NCBI RefSeq assembly: GCF_034313845.1
Contig: NZ_JAVIWN010000004.1
From: Actimicrobium sp034313845
Lineage (GTDB): Bacteria; Pseudomonadota; Gammaproteobacteria; Burkholderiales; Burkholderiaceae_D
Length of the DNA: 64,000 bases
Direction: 5' to 3' (one strand)
The notes under the pieces are model-generated. The model was not told where the DNA came from, did no database searches, and saw only the letters and a list, made by a program, of their open reading frames with translations. This document shows, in pieces, positions 53,978-63,595 of the stretch (its first letter is position 1; the number at the start of each line of letters is the position of its first letter). The position numbers and the translations under genes were made by a program.

Positions 53978-55454
53978 TTGAAAATTATGATCCCAGACCA
54001 CACCGCTGATTATAAATCTCCAATAACAAGAACAATCAAGCTTTGTCAAATAAGCATAATTATATTCCTTGGAATATGTATTACATGGATCTTCCTTAAT
54101 TCCATCAATTCTTTTCCAACAGCTGACGATTTCTGTTACGGTGCCCGAGCAATCGAACAAGGAATACTGCAATCCGTATCTATCGAGTATCTTACCTGGG
54201 GCGGCAGATACTCAGCAACACTTCTCCTATCTGTCTTTGGCGCATCAAAGCTATTGATTGAGGCGTGGGTTTGGTATTGTTCCGATTTCAATAATATTAG
54301 CCGTCTTTTTGGCTGCTCGGCATTTCCTAATCAAATTCTCTATACAAGACAAAACATATCATTTCGTCTTTTTTGTCGCACTCATATCTTGCTTTAGTTA
54401 TCGCGAATCCATTTTCTGGATGGCCGGTGGATTTACATATGGAATAGCGGCTGCAATTTTCTTATTTCTCATTGCTCAGGAATTATTAATTTTTCTTGAT
54501 TTCATGGCTAATAAGAAAAATCCAGCGCTTTGGAAAATCGGCAATCTTTGTCTCATGACTTTAATTTTAGCCGGATTCAACGAAACAGTGATGGTTGCAC
54601 ACATTGCACTACTGGGACAACTATTTATCATCCTGGCTTACCAGAACTGGAAATCAAGAGTTACCTGCATGATTGGTGCAATAATGCTTACTGCTGTCAT
54701 TGGAGCATTGATCGTTAAATATGCACCAGGAAATTTAACACGCATGAATGACATGTCTTCACAAAATGTGATGGCAAGCGCGACGAAGTCATTTGGCTGG
54801 ATATTCGAGCGTTATACTCATATATTTATAATGACATGGCTTCTTTTTTACAGCTCTCTGATTGTTTTTTATCCAAGAAAACCCAATAAATCGGAGAATA
54901 AATATCTCCTTTTAATTATCGCAATCCTTTTCTTTACACTTTGGGCAAGTTTATTCACAAGAGCATATGTTCTTAATGGTTCAGGTCCATCACGAACACA
55001 CACTATTGACTTTGTCATTTTAAGCTTAGCAGCATTTATCGCTGCCTTGTATATTTTTAATTCCAACATGGAAGCTGTTTTTCAATCCAGAAGACTTAAG
55101 CCAATATTCATTAGTTTTTCTTGTATGTTTTTTGTCGCACTCATTCTTCGCCCTACTGCAGACAATATTTCTTTTTTAGACACTTTAGTAAATTTAAAAT
55201 ATAGCAAGTCTTTAAAAACATACATGTCTGCACGAATCCAGATGGCTCAAAACGGAAGGGACACTGCGTTGAGCGTTGATGATCTGAAAGATAAATCACG
55301 ACCTGCCACCTATTTTGACGACATTCAGAAAGGTAGCAAGGACTGGAGAAATGTCTGTTTTTCAAATTATTTCCATTTAAAAGAAATAAGATTAAAAAAT
55401 AGTTTATCTGAACCAGATACCTTGGGAGAGATAACCTCTCCTGGCAAGGATTGA
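53978..55454 (+). pseudogene. Polytopic membrane protein (GtrC/DUF6056-like), frameshifted
   Basis: A first frame from ATG 53978 (MKIMIPDHTADYKSPITRTI) gives an N-terminal membrane segment and AYC-type motif TADDFCYGARAIEQG up to LLIEAWV. The protein then continues in the next frame (FGIVPISIILAVFLAARHFL) to the stop at 55454. One extra base at the GGG run 54267-54269 explains the shift; removal would give about 491 residues with ten or more membrane segments. It is divergent from the GT2-gtrA pair. It probably transfers the lipid-linked sugar to a surface polysaccharide (GtrC role), inferred only from context. AT content is high. The divergent spacer 53726-53977 is AT-rich with no clear motif. 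Confidence 0.65.
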
Positions 55455-55570
55455 TCGATAAATCGGGTATGTCAGAGCGTTGGTCCTGATTTGAAATGAA
55501 ATGGTTTTCACCACGTAATTACACGAATCCAAAATACGCCGCCATTGGCAGGAAAACAGGATTACCATGA

Positions 55571-56947
55571 TTGTCTTCCTTCATTATTCCCGGACCTGCT
55601 GCCATGCTCAATACCGACCATTTCTGGATGCCGTTCACTGCCAATCGCCAGTTCAAGTCCAAACCGCGCATGATGGTCTCGGCATCAGGCATGCATTACA
55701 CAACGGACAACGGTCGCCAGATTCTCGACGGTACTGCCGGCCTGTGGTGCAGCAATGCCGGTCATTGCCATCCAAAGATCACCGAAGCCATTCGCCGCCA
55801 GGCTGGTGAAATGGACTTCGCACCCGTATTCCAGATGGGCCATCCGAAAGCGTTTGAAGCAGCCACTGCGCTGGTGTCGCTGGCACCGGAAGGATTGAAC
55901 CGGGTCTTCTTTTGCAATGATGGATCGGAAGCCGTCGACTCGGCGCTGAAGATCGCGCTGGCTTACCACCGTGTGCGCGGTGATGGCATGCGGCACCGGC
56001 TCATAGGCCGTGAGCGCGGTTATCACGGCGTCGGTTTCGGTGGCATTTCGGTAGGCGGAATTGCCGGAAATCGCAAACATTTTGGTCCGGGATTGCCGGC
56101 GGTCGACCATCTGCGCCATCCGCTTGACATCGGCAAGAATGCATTCTCAAAAGGTCTACCGGAGCATGGCGCCGAACTAGCCGACGAACTCGAACAGCGC
56201 TTGCTGGCACTGCACGATCCGGCCACGATCGCCGCCGTGATCATCGAACCATTGCAGGGTTCGACCGGCGTGATTTTGCCGCCTAAAGGCTATCTGCAAA
56301 AAATCCGTGCGATTTGCGACAAGTACGGCATCTTGCTGATCTTTGATGAAGTCATCACTGGATTTGGTCGCCTTGGCACACCGTTTGGTGCTGACTATTT
56401 CGGCGTGGTACCAGACATGATCGTTTGCGCCAAAGGCCTGACCAATGCGACCGTTCCGATGGGTGCCGTCATCGTGCGTCAGGACATCCATGACACGTTC
56501 ATGAGCATGGCTGCGGAAAATGCCATCGAGTTTTATCACGGGTACACCTACACCGGCCATCCGCTGGCTGCGGCAGCGGCAGTCGCCACGATTGACGTCT
56601 ATAAATCCGAGCACCTGTTTGAACGTGCTGCTGCGATGGCACCGTATTTTGAACAAGCGGCGCACAGTCTGAGAGGTTTGCCTTACGTCAAAGACATCCG
56701 TAATCTGGGCTTGGTATGCGGCATCGAACTTGATGGCGTCGCTGGCAAACCGGGGATGCGCGCATTCGATGTGTTCCTGAAAGCGTTCTGGGAGAAAGGC
56801 GTGCTGATTCGCACGACCGGCGACATCATTGCGTTGTCGCCGCCGCTGATCATCGACAAACCGCAAATCGACCAGTTGTTCGCTGCCATTGGTGCGATTC
56901 TGAAGACACAGAAGACTGTGCCGGATGTTGAGGAAATGACGGTTTGA
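55571..56947 (+). CDS. Class III aminotransferase (omega-amino acid:pyruvate type)
   Basis: 458 residues from TTG 55571 (AGGA 9 nt upstream); ATG 55604 (MLNTDHFWMPFTANRQFKSK) is also possible. Features are the N-terminal DGTAGLWCSNAGHCHP, FCNDGSEAVDSALKIA, the cofactor loop IIEPLQGSTGVILPP and the PLP lysine in CAKGLTNATVPMGAVIV preceded by FDEVITGFGR. It transfers amino groups from beta-alanine or other omega-amino acids to pyruvate. A beta-ureidopropionase-like enzyme at 16.8 kb would supply beta-alanine, but the two are far apart and no link is shown. Confidence 0.92.
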   Translation: MSSFIIPGPAAMLNTDHFWMPFTANRQFKSKPRMMVSASGMHYTTDNGRQILDGTAGLWCSNAGHCHPKITEAIRRQAGEMDFAPVFQMGHPKAFEAATALVSLAPEGLNRVFFCNDGSEAVDSALKIALAYHRVRGDGMRHRLIGRERGYHGVGFGGISVGGIAGNRKHFGPGLPAVDHLRHPLDIGKNAFSKGLPEHGAELADELEQRLLALHDPATIAAVIIEPLQGSTGVILPPKGYLQKIRAICDKYGILLIFDEVITGFGRLGTPFGADYFGVVPDMIVCAKGLTNATVPMGAVIVRQDIHDTFMSMAAENAIEFYHGYTYTGHPLAAAAAVATIDVYKSEHLFERAAAMAPYFEQAAHSLRGLPYVKDIRNLGLVCGIELDGVAGKPGMRAFDVFLKAFWEKGVLIRTTGDIIALSPPLIIDKPQIDQLFAAIGAILKTQKTVPDVEEMTV

Positions 56948-57073
56948 AAGATAGCGCAACAAAAAGGTTAGCGTCATTGGAGTGAACGGGTTCGGTGCAA
57001 TGCGCCAGCAACCGTTGCAAGAGGCGACCCGCTAAAACGGATAGCCAACTTCTTATTACGAACATCAACAATA

Positions 57074-57127
57074 AAAAAACCCGCCGGTTCCATACCGCCA
57101 TCCAAGGCGGCCGGAATCCGGCGGGTT
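57074..57127 (-). terminator. Rho-independent terminator of typA
   Basis: On the minus strand AACCCGCCGG pairs with CCGGCGGGTT (57078-57087 and 57118-57127) around an inner GGCGG/CCGCC hairpin, followed by a run of seven T (57074-57080). It lies 45 bp beyond the typA stop. Confidence 0.85.
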
Positions 57128-57171
57128 CGTTGCAACGGATCAGGCTTGCTGCCTGATCCCGTCACGACGGC

Positions 57172-59004
57172 TTACGCGTCGCGCGATGCTTTCTTGCGAT
57201 CCGCTTCTTTCAGATAGCGCTTGCGCAGACGAATGCTTTTTGGCGTGATTTCAACGAGCTCATCATCATCAATAAATTCGACGGCGTATTCAAGCGACAT
57301 CTGAATCGGCGGAACCAGGCGCACAGCTTCATCGGTACCCGACGAACGCACGTTGGTCAATTGCTTGCCCTTGATCGGATTGACGACCAGATCGTTGTCA
57401 CGTGAGTGAATGCCGATGATCATGCCTTCGTACACGGGGTCATTGTGCACGACGAACATGCGACCGCGATCCTGCAGTTTCCACAGTGCGTAAGCAACAG
57501 CAGCACCGTCATCTTGCGAGACCAGCACGCCGTTACGACGCGAAGCCATTTCGCCACGGGTGTTGTCGACGGCGGCGTATTCGTCAAAAATATGACTCAT
57601 CAAGCCAGTACCGCGCGTCAGGGTCATGAACTCGCCCTGGAAACCGATCAGGCCACGGGCCGGGATACGGTACTCAAGACGCACGCGACCTTTACCGTCG
57701 GATTCCATGTTTTGCAGATCGCCACGACGGCGACCCAGCTCTTCCATGACGCCGCCCTGATTGACTTCTTCCACATCAACCGACAGCAACTCGAATGGCT
57801 CATGACGGACACCGTCAACCATCTTGAACACCACGCGTGGACGGGAAACCGCCAGCTCGAAACCTTCGCGACGCATGTTTTCGATCAGGATGGTCAGGTG
57901 CAATTCGCCGCGACCGGAGACTTCAAAAATCGTATCGTCATCGGTAGGCGCAACGCGCAAGGCGACGTTGGCTTTCAGTTCGCGGTCAAGACGCTCACGC
58001 AACTGACGGCTGGTGACAAACTTGCCTTCACGGCCAGCCAGTGGCGAGTTGTTGACCATGAAGTTCATGGTCAATGTTGGCTCGTCGACGGTCAGCATTG
58101 GCAGCGCGTCTGGCATTTCCGGTGCGCACACCGTTGTGCCAATACCGAGTTCTTCGATACCGTTGATCAGCACGATGTCGCCGGCGACGGCTTCATCGAC
58201 CAGAACGCGATCGAGGCCCTTGAAGTTCAGAACCTGGTTGACGCGGGCCTTGCGTGGCACGCCGTCAGGACCGTCCATGATGATGACGTCTTGCAGACCG
58301 CGCACCCGGCCACGGGTAATCCGGCCGATACCGATCTTGCCGACGTAGGACGAGTAATCAAGGGAAGAAATTTGCAACTGCAGCGGACCGTCCTGATCAT
58401 CTTCGCGCGCTGGAACGTGGCGCAGGATGGCATCGAACAGTGGCTTCATGTCGCCTTCGCGGGCAGTCGACTCAAGGCTTGAATAGCCATTGAGTGCTGA
58501 GGCGAACACAACCGGGAAATCGAGTTGCTCTTCGGTGGCACCCAACTTGTCGAACAGTTCGAATGTGGCGTTGATGGCCCATTCAGGACGCGCACCCGGA
58601 CGGTCAATCTTGTTGACGACGACAATCGGCTTCAAGCCCAGCGCCAGCGCCTTGCGGGTCACGAAACGCGTTTGCGGCATCGGACCTTCTTGTGCATCCA
58701 CCAGCAGCAACACGCTGTCAACCATCGACAGGACGCGTTCGACTTCGCCACCGAAGTCGGCATGGCCCGGGGTGTCAACGATGTTGATGTGTGTGCCTTC
58801 ATACTCGACGGCGCAATTTTTCGACAGAATCGTGATACCACGTTCTTTTTCGAGGTCATTGGAGTCCATCACGCGTGCATCGACTTGCTGGTTATCGCGG
58901 AAGGTACCCGACTGACGCAGCAACTTGTCAACGAGGGTGGTTTTGCCATGGTCAACGTGAGCGATGATGGCGATGTTACGGATGGCGCGTTTTGTATTTG
59001 ACAT
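57172..59004 (-). CDS. typA: GTPase TypA/BipA
   Basis: 610 residues from ATG 59004 (MSNTKRAIRNIAIIAHVDHG); upstream in-frame ATG 59073 would add 23 residues. GTPase motifs are AHVDHGKTTLVDKLL, RGITILSKNCAVEYE, DTPGHADFGGEVERVLSMVD and VNKIDRPGARPEW. The C-terminal domain has DTARG-like EYAAVDNTRGEMASRRNGVL. It binds the ribosome and is needed for growth at low temperature and under stress. AT-rich leader and terminator are as expected of a single-gene unit. Confidence 0.97.
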   Translation of the reverse strand: MSNTKRAIRNIAIIAHVDHGKTTLVDKLLRQSGTFRDNQQVDARVMDSNDLEKERGITILSKNCAVEYEGTHINIVDTPGHADFGGEVERVLSMVDSVLLLVDAQEGPMPQTRFVTRKALALGLKPIVVVNKIDRPGARPEWAINATFELFDKLGATEEQLDFPVVFASALNGYSSLESTAREGDMKPLFDAILRHVPAREDDQDGPLQLQISSLDYSSYVGKIGIGRITRGRVRGLQDVIIMDGPDGVPRKARVNQVLNFKGLDRVLVDEAVAGDIVLINGIEELGIGTTVCAPEMPDALPMLTVDEPTLTMNFMVNNSPLAGREGKFVTSRQLRERLDRELKANVALRVAPTDDDTIFEVSGRGELHLTILIENMRREGFELAVSRPRVVFKMVDGVRHEPFELLSVDVEEVNQGGVMEELGRRRGDLQNMESDGKGRVRLEYRIPARGLIGFQGEFMTLTRGTGLMSHIFDEYAAVDNTRGEMASRRNGVLVSQDDGAAVAYALWKLQDRGRMFVVHNDPVYEGMIIGIHSRDNDLVVNPIKGKQLTNVRSSGTDEAVRLVPPIQMSLEYAVEFIDDDELVEITPKSIRLRKRYLKEADRKKASRDA

Positions 59005-59213
59005 GATCTTTTCGGGCTGAATTCTTGCGTGGTTCGTTCTTGCTGGTAGCTTGCTTAGTGCTCGGTGGATCATTGCTTCGAGCTTGAAGCATCAAGAAAT
59101 GAGTGTGTAATTTCGAAAACCGTGCATTCTAACATGTTGCGTTGCACGAACCGTTAAATCAGACCGGAGTTTTTGATGACCAACAGGAGTGCGGACGTGG
59201 TCACTCCTGTCGA

Positions 59214-60146
59214 CTAGCGTGCTGTCGATACCAGACGCTCTGGTGCCAGCACGCCAAATTCCTGCATCAGTCCGGTACCGAGCAAGCACGCATCGGACTC
59301 CCGATACACTCTCACCCGTCCTTCGGTCGCCGGTAACGTGACGGCTTCCTTGCCCAGCGACAGCCGCTGTCCGTGCAAGAAACGACGTGCCAGTTCATCG
59401 TCGAGCGACAACACCGGAAAACTCGCCAGCAGCGCGTCGACTGGTGCCAGCAACGTGCCACGCTCATCTTCATCGACCGCGGCCAACTGCTCCAGCGTGA
59501 GTGCATCGGCGAGGACCAGATCGCCAACTTGCGTGCGCCGCAACGCATTGAGGTGACCACCGCAACCGAGCGCCGCACCGATGTCTTCACCAAGAACCCG
59601 GATGTAGGTTCCTTTGCTGCAACTGATGCGCAAAGTCAGGAACGGTGCTTCGTAGCGAACGAATTCAAGCAAATGAATTACCACTGGCCGCGCTTCGCGC
59701 TCGAGTGTGATACCGGCACGGGCGTATTCGTACAACGGCTTGCCATCGCGCTTGAGTGCCGAATACATCGGTGGCACCTGGTCGATCGGCCCAAGGAATT
59801 TTTCCAGCACCGTCTCGATCTGTGCCAACGTGACATCGACCGGCAAGGTTTCGAGGATCACGCCTTCGGTGTCGCCCGTGTCGCTTCGCAAGCCGAGATG
59901 GACCACGGTTTCATAGGTCTTGTCGGCTTCCAGCAGATCCTGCGCGAACTTGGTCGCCTCACCAAAACACAACGGCAGCAAGCCGGTGGCAAACGGATCG
60001 AGGGTACCGGTATGTCCGGCCTTTTCGGCGTTGAACAGCCGCTTGGCTTTGATCAGGACATCATTGCTGGAATGACCGGCGGCCTTGTCCAGCAGCAGCA
60101 CGCCATGCACCGGAACGCGTTTTTTACGGGGAGGGAAAGTCGCCAT
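59214..60146 (-). CDS. truB: tRNA pseudouridine(55) synthase
   Basis: 310 residues. The TruB signature is GVLLLDKAAGHSSNDVLIKA, followed by the catalytic Asp in GHTGTLDPFATGLLPLCFGE. The C-terminal PUA-like region includes RFLHGQRLSLGKE. It makes pseudouridine 55 in the T loop of tRNA. It is 23 bp after rbfA. Downstream is a hairpin ACAGGAGTG/CACTCCTGT (59183-59191 and 59202-59210) that could be a weak terminator. Confidence 0.96.
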   Translation of the reverse strand: MATFPPRKKRVPVHGVLLLDKAAGHSSNDVLIKAKRLFNAEKAGHTGTLDPFATGLLPLCFGEATKFAQDLLEADKTYETVVHLGLRSDTGDTEGVILETLPVDVTLAQIETVLEKFLGPIDQVPPMYSALKRDGKPLYEYARAGITLEREARPVVIHLLEFVRYEAPFLTLRISCSKGTYIRVLGEDIGAALGCGGHLNALRRTQVGDLVLADALTLEQLAAVDEDERGTLLAPVDALLASFPVLSLDDELARRFLHGQRLSLGKEAVTLPATEGRVRVYRESDACLLGTGLMQEFGVLAPERLVSTAR

Positions 60147-60169
60147 CGTGATGCCCGATCTGACCTGGC

Positions 60170-60559
60170 TTACGCCTGGTCGTCATCCTTTGCACGCGTT
60201 GCGTTGGCTTCATCGATGAGCTTTGACAATTCGATGCCACGTGCCGTTGACGTGTCATGCACAAAATGCAGTTCCGGCAGCGTGTGGACATGCAGACGCC
60301 GGCCAAGCTGGCCGCGAATGAAACCGGAGGCAATCTTCAGACCGGTGACGGTGTTCTTGATCGATTCCTTGTCATCGCTGAGCATCGTGAAAAATACTTT
60401 GGCGTGCGCGTAATCCGGCGTGAGCTGGACTTCCGTAACGGTGATCATGCCGACGCGCGGATCTTTTAATTCGTAAGCGACGATTTCTGCCAGATCACGC
60501 TGGATCTGATCGGCCACGCGGATACCGCGGACGGGGATAGTTTTGCTGTGCTTTGCCAT
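60170..60559 (-). CDS. rbfA: Ribosome-binding factor A
   Basis: 129 residues with the RbfA KH-like fold (RVADQIQRDLAEIVAYELKD, then PRVGMITVTEVQLTPDYAHA, KVFFTML, RRLHVHTLPELHFVHDTSTA). It matures 16S rRNA in the 30S subunit. It lies between infB and truB, the usual order. Confidence 0.97.
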   Translation of the reverse strand: MAKHSKTIPVRGIRVADQIQRDLAEIVAYELKDPRVGMITVTEVQLTPDYAHAKVFFTMLSDDKESIKNTVTGLKIASGFIRGQLGRRLHVHTLPELHFVHDTSTARGIELSKLIDEANATRAKDDDQA

Positions 60560-60638
60560 GATGATGACTCGATAAATTCAACCGCGGAAAATGTCCGTCC
60601 GGTCGAAGTACTGCAAATGGGAGGCCCCAAATAGTACA

Positions 60639-60700
60639 GGCCTGTGTGCCTGCGCGAGACCGGATCGTTAAGATCGGGTTCTCGCGCAGCCACGCAGGCC
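60639..60700. other. Long inverted repeat in the infB-rbfA spacer
   Basis: Arms 60639-60659 and 60680-60700 (about 19 of 21 pairs; core CTGCGCGAGA/TCTCGCGCAG) with a 20-nt loop containing GATC...GATC. No T tract follows on either strand, so an RNA processing or attenuating hairpin is likelier than a terminator. Confidence 0.65.
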
Positions 60701-60722
60701 TGCGCATGTGCATGCAACTGTC

Positions 60723-63545
60723 TTACAAGGTACGCGCGACTTCCTGGACTTCGAAAATTTCCAGTTGATCGCCTTCCTTGATGTCGTTGAAGTTCTTCAG
60801 GGTCAGGCCGCATTCGAAGCCGAACTTGACTTCCTTGACGTCGTCCTTGAAGCGCTTGAGCGAATCGATCTCGCCCGACCAGAGGATGATGTTGTCGCGT
60901 AACAGCCGCACCGATGCGCCGCGGCGTACCAATCCTTCGAGCACGTAACAACCGGCAATCGCGCCGACCTTGCTGACCAGCAGAACCTGACGAATCTCGA
61001 CCAGACCCAATGACTGTTCGCGCTTCTCCGGTGACAACATCCCCGACATCGCCGCTTTGATCTCATCGACCGCATCATAAATGATGTTGTAGTAGCGAAT
61101 ATCGACGCCATTCGATTCGGCAACCTTGCGTGACTGCGCATCGGCACGGACATTGAAACCGATGATGACGGCTTTCGATGCCACGGCCAGATTGACGTCG
61201 GATTCGGTGATACCACCGACGCCGGCGTGCACGATCTGCACCCGTACTTCGGACGTAGACAGCTTTTGCAGCGACTGCGCCAGCGCTTCTTGCGAACCCT
61301 GCACGTCGGTCTTGATGATCATCGGCAGATTCTTGACTTCGCCTTCACCCAGATTGTCGAACATGTTCTCAAGCTTGGCGGCTTGCTGTTTGGCCAGCTT
61401 CACGTCGCGGAACTTACCTTGACGGAACAAGCCAATTTCGCGCGCCTTGCGCTCGTCCAGCATGACCATGACTTCTTCACCGGCGACCGGCACTTCGGTC
61501 AGGCCCTGAATTTCGACCGGAATCGATGGACCTGCTTCGGTAATCGATTTACCGTTTTCGTCAAGCATTGCACGGACACGACCGTAAGCCGAACCTGCCA
61601 GCACTACATCGCCGCGACGCAAGGTACCGGACTGCACCAGAATCGTGGCGACCGGACCGCGACCTTTGTCGAGACGCGCCTCGATCACCAGACCACGGGC
61701 AGGCGACGTCAGCGGTGCGACCAGCTCAAGCACTTCGGCTTGCAGCAGAACGCTTTCGAGCAAGTCGTCGATACCCTGGCCTGTTTTGGCAGAGACTGAA
61801 ATAAATGGCGAATCACCACCGTACTCTTCCGGCAACACGCCTTCGGAAACCAGTTCCTGCTTGACGCGATCAAGGTTACCGCCCGGTTTGTCGATCTTGT
61901 TGATCGCCACGACCAGCGGGACGCCCGCTGCTTTGGCGTGAGCGATCGCCTCTTTGGTTTGTGGCATCACGCCATCGTCGGCAGCCACCACCAGAATAAC
62001 GATGTCGGTTGCCTTGGCACCGCGAGCACGCATGGCCGTAAAGGCTTCGTGTCCCGGGGTGTCGAGGAAGGTGATCATGCCGCGTGGCGTCTCGACGTGA
62101 TACGCACCAATGTGCTGGGTGATTCCGCCGGCTTCACCGGAGGCAACCTTGGCACGACGGATGTAATCAAGCAGCGACGTCTTACCGTGGTCAACGTGAC
62201 CCATTACCGTCACGACCGGGGCACGTGGCAGCAGCTCGGCATCAGCGTGTTCGACGCCATCTTCCAGCAGTGCTTCAGGATCATCGGCTTTCGCAGGATG
62301 CGCCGTGTGGCCCATCTCTTCGACCAGAATCATTGCCGTTTCCTGATCCAGTACCTGATTGATCGTGACCATCTGGCCCAGTTTCATCAAGTGCTTGATC
62401 ACTTCGGATGCCTTGACCGCCATCTTGTGCGCCAGTTCCGCGACGGTAATTGTCTCCGGCACCAGCACATCCTTGACGACAGCCTCAGTCGGCGCCTGGA
62501 AATTCGTTTCGCGATCGTCCGCGCCACCATGCGTCGGACGACGTCCCTTGGCACCGCGCCATGCATCGCGACCACCGCCAGCATTACCGCGGGTCTTGAT
62601 ACCGGCGCCGCGCTTCTTGGCATCGTCCTGCCAGGTTGACGAGACATTGGCAGTCTTGATTGCCTTCTTGTCGACGACAACGGCCGGTTTCTTCTCGTCT
62701 TTCTTTTCGCCTGGCTTCTTGTCTGCGGGCTTGTGCAACGTTCCTTCGGCACTCTTGGCTGCAACGACTGGCGGCGCTACGGGTTCCGGTGCCTTGATGA
62801 CGCGGCGTGGCGCACTCATCATTGCCTTGATCTGCGCTACTTCGTCTGCCACAGCCTTGCGAGCCTTGTCCGACGCAGCGGCTTTTTCTGCCGCTTCTCT
62901 AGCGCTTTCCTTGGCTAACAGGGCGGCTTTTTTCTTTGCCTCTTCGGCATCTGCACGCTTTTTCTCTTCGATCACTGAACCATCCGGCTTGGAAACTTCA
63001 ACAGGAGCTTCGACGGCGGCGGCTTTTAGGGCCTCCAGTTCCGCTTTCTGCATGGCTTTGGCATGTGCCAGGTTGTCGGCATCGAGCTTGGCAAGACGTT
63101 CCTGCTTTTCGCGCAACTCGGCTTCCTGCTGCACGATCAACTCGGCCTGACGACGGCCTTCTTCGGCACGACGAGCCACTTCCGCTTCATCGATCACCGG
63201 CACCACGGGTGCCACGGCGACTGGCGCAGCCACCGGTGTTTCATCACGCTGCACGAAAGTGCGCTTCTTGCGAACTTCGACCTGAATGGTGCGTGACTTC
63301 CCTGTGGCATCGGCCTGTTTGATCTCGGTCGTTTCCTTGCGGGTCAGCGTGATTTTTTTTGCTTCGCTGGCCGCAGTGGCACCATGCGCTCGCCGCAGAT
63401 GATCAAGAAGCTTGTCCTTATCCTCTTTCGACAGCACATCATCGGTCGTCATTTTGTCTACGCCAGCAGCGCGCAGCTGAGTCAACAGCAAATCAGCCGG
63501 CATCTTCAGCTCGGTCGCAAATTGGGCTACGTTGTTACTCGCCAT
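60723..63545 (-). CDS. infB: Translation initiation factor IF-2
   Basis: 940 residues. The N-terminus is the IF2_N domain (MASNNVAQFATELKMPADLL), then a long charged and coiled-coil linker rich in Ala, Lys and Glu (residues 100-330). The GTPase domain begins near residue 450 (VMGHVDHGKTSLLDYIRR, GGITQHIGAYHVET, DTPGHEAFTAMRARGAK, VAINKIDKPGGNL). It places initiator tRNA on the 30S subunit. nusA lies 50 bp upstream and rbfA downstream, the conserved operon. Confidence 0.97.
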   Translation of the reverse strand: MASNNVAQFATELKMPADLLLTQLRAAGVDKMTTDDVLSKEDKDKLLDHLRRAHGATAASEAKKITLTRKETTEIKQADATGKSRTIQVEVRKKRTFVQRDETPVAAPVAVAPVVPVIDEAEVARRAEEGRRQAELIVQQEAELREKQERLAKLDADNLAHAKAMQKAELEALKAAAVEAPVEVSKPDGSVIEEKKRADAEEAKKKAALLAKESAREAAEKAAASDKARKAVADEVAQIKAMMSAPRRVIKAPEPVAPPVVAAKSAEGTLHKPADKKPGEKKDEKKPAVVVDKKAIKTANVSSTWQDDAKKRGAGIKTRGNAGGGRDAWRGAKGRRPTHGGADDRETNFQAPTEAVVKDVLVPETITVAELAHKMAVKASEVIKHLMKLGQMVTINQVLDQETAMILVEEMGHTAHPAKADDPEALLEDGVEHADAELLPRAPVVTVMGHVDHGKTSLLDYIRRAKVASGEAGGITQHIGAYHVETPRGMITFLDTPGHEAFTAMRARGAKATDIVILVVAADDGVMPQTKEAIAHAKAAGVPLVVAINKIDKPGGNLDRVKQELVSEGVLPEEYGGDSPFISVSAKTGQGIDDLLESVLLQAEVLELVAPLTSPARGLVIEARLDKGRGPVATILVQSGTLRRGDVVLAGSAYGRVRAMLDENGKSITEAGPSIPVEIQGLTEVPVAGEEVMVMLDERKAREIGLFRQGKFRDVKLAKQQAAKLENMFDNLGEGEVKNLPMIIKTDVQGSQEALAQSLQKLSTSEVRVQIVHAGVGGITESDVNLAVASKAVIIGFNVRADAQSRKVAESNGVDIRYYNIIYDAVDEIKAAMSGMLSPEKREQSLGLVEIRQVLLVSKVGAIAGCYVLEGLVRRGASVRLLRDNIILWSGEIDSLKRFKDDVKEVKFGFECGLTLKNFNDIKEGDQLEIFEVQEVARTL

Positions 63546-63595
63546 TCAGTCCTCTTTTCTATGTGGCGCGGTAGATGATAATCGAACTTCTCGGA

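Noticed and set aside
56994..57020. Eighth REP-like copy near the aminotransferase stop
   Set aside because: Only the first arm (GGTGCAATGC) matches; the right half does not form the palindrome.
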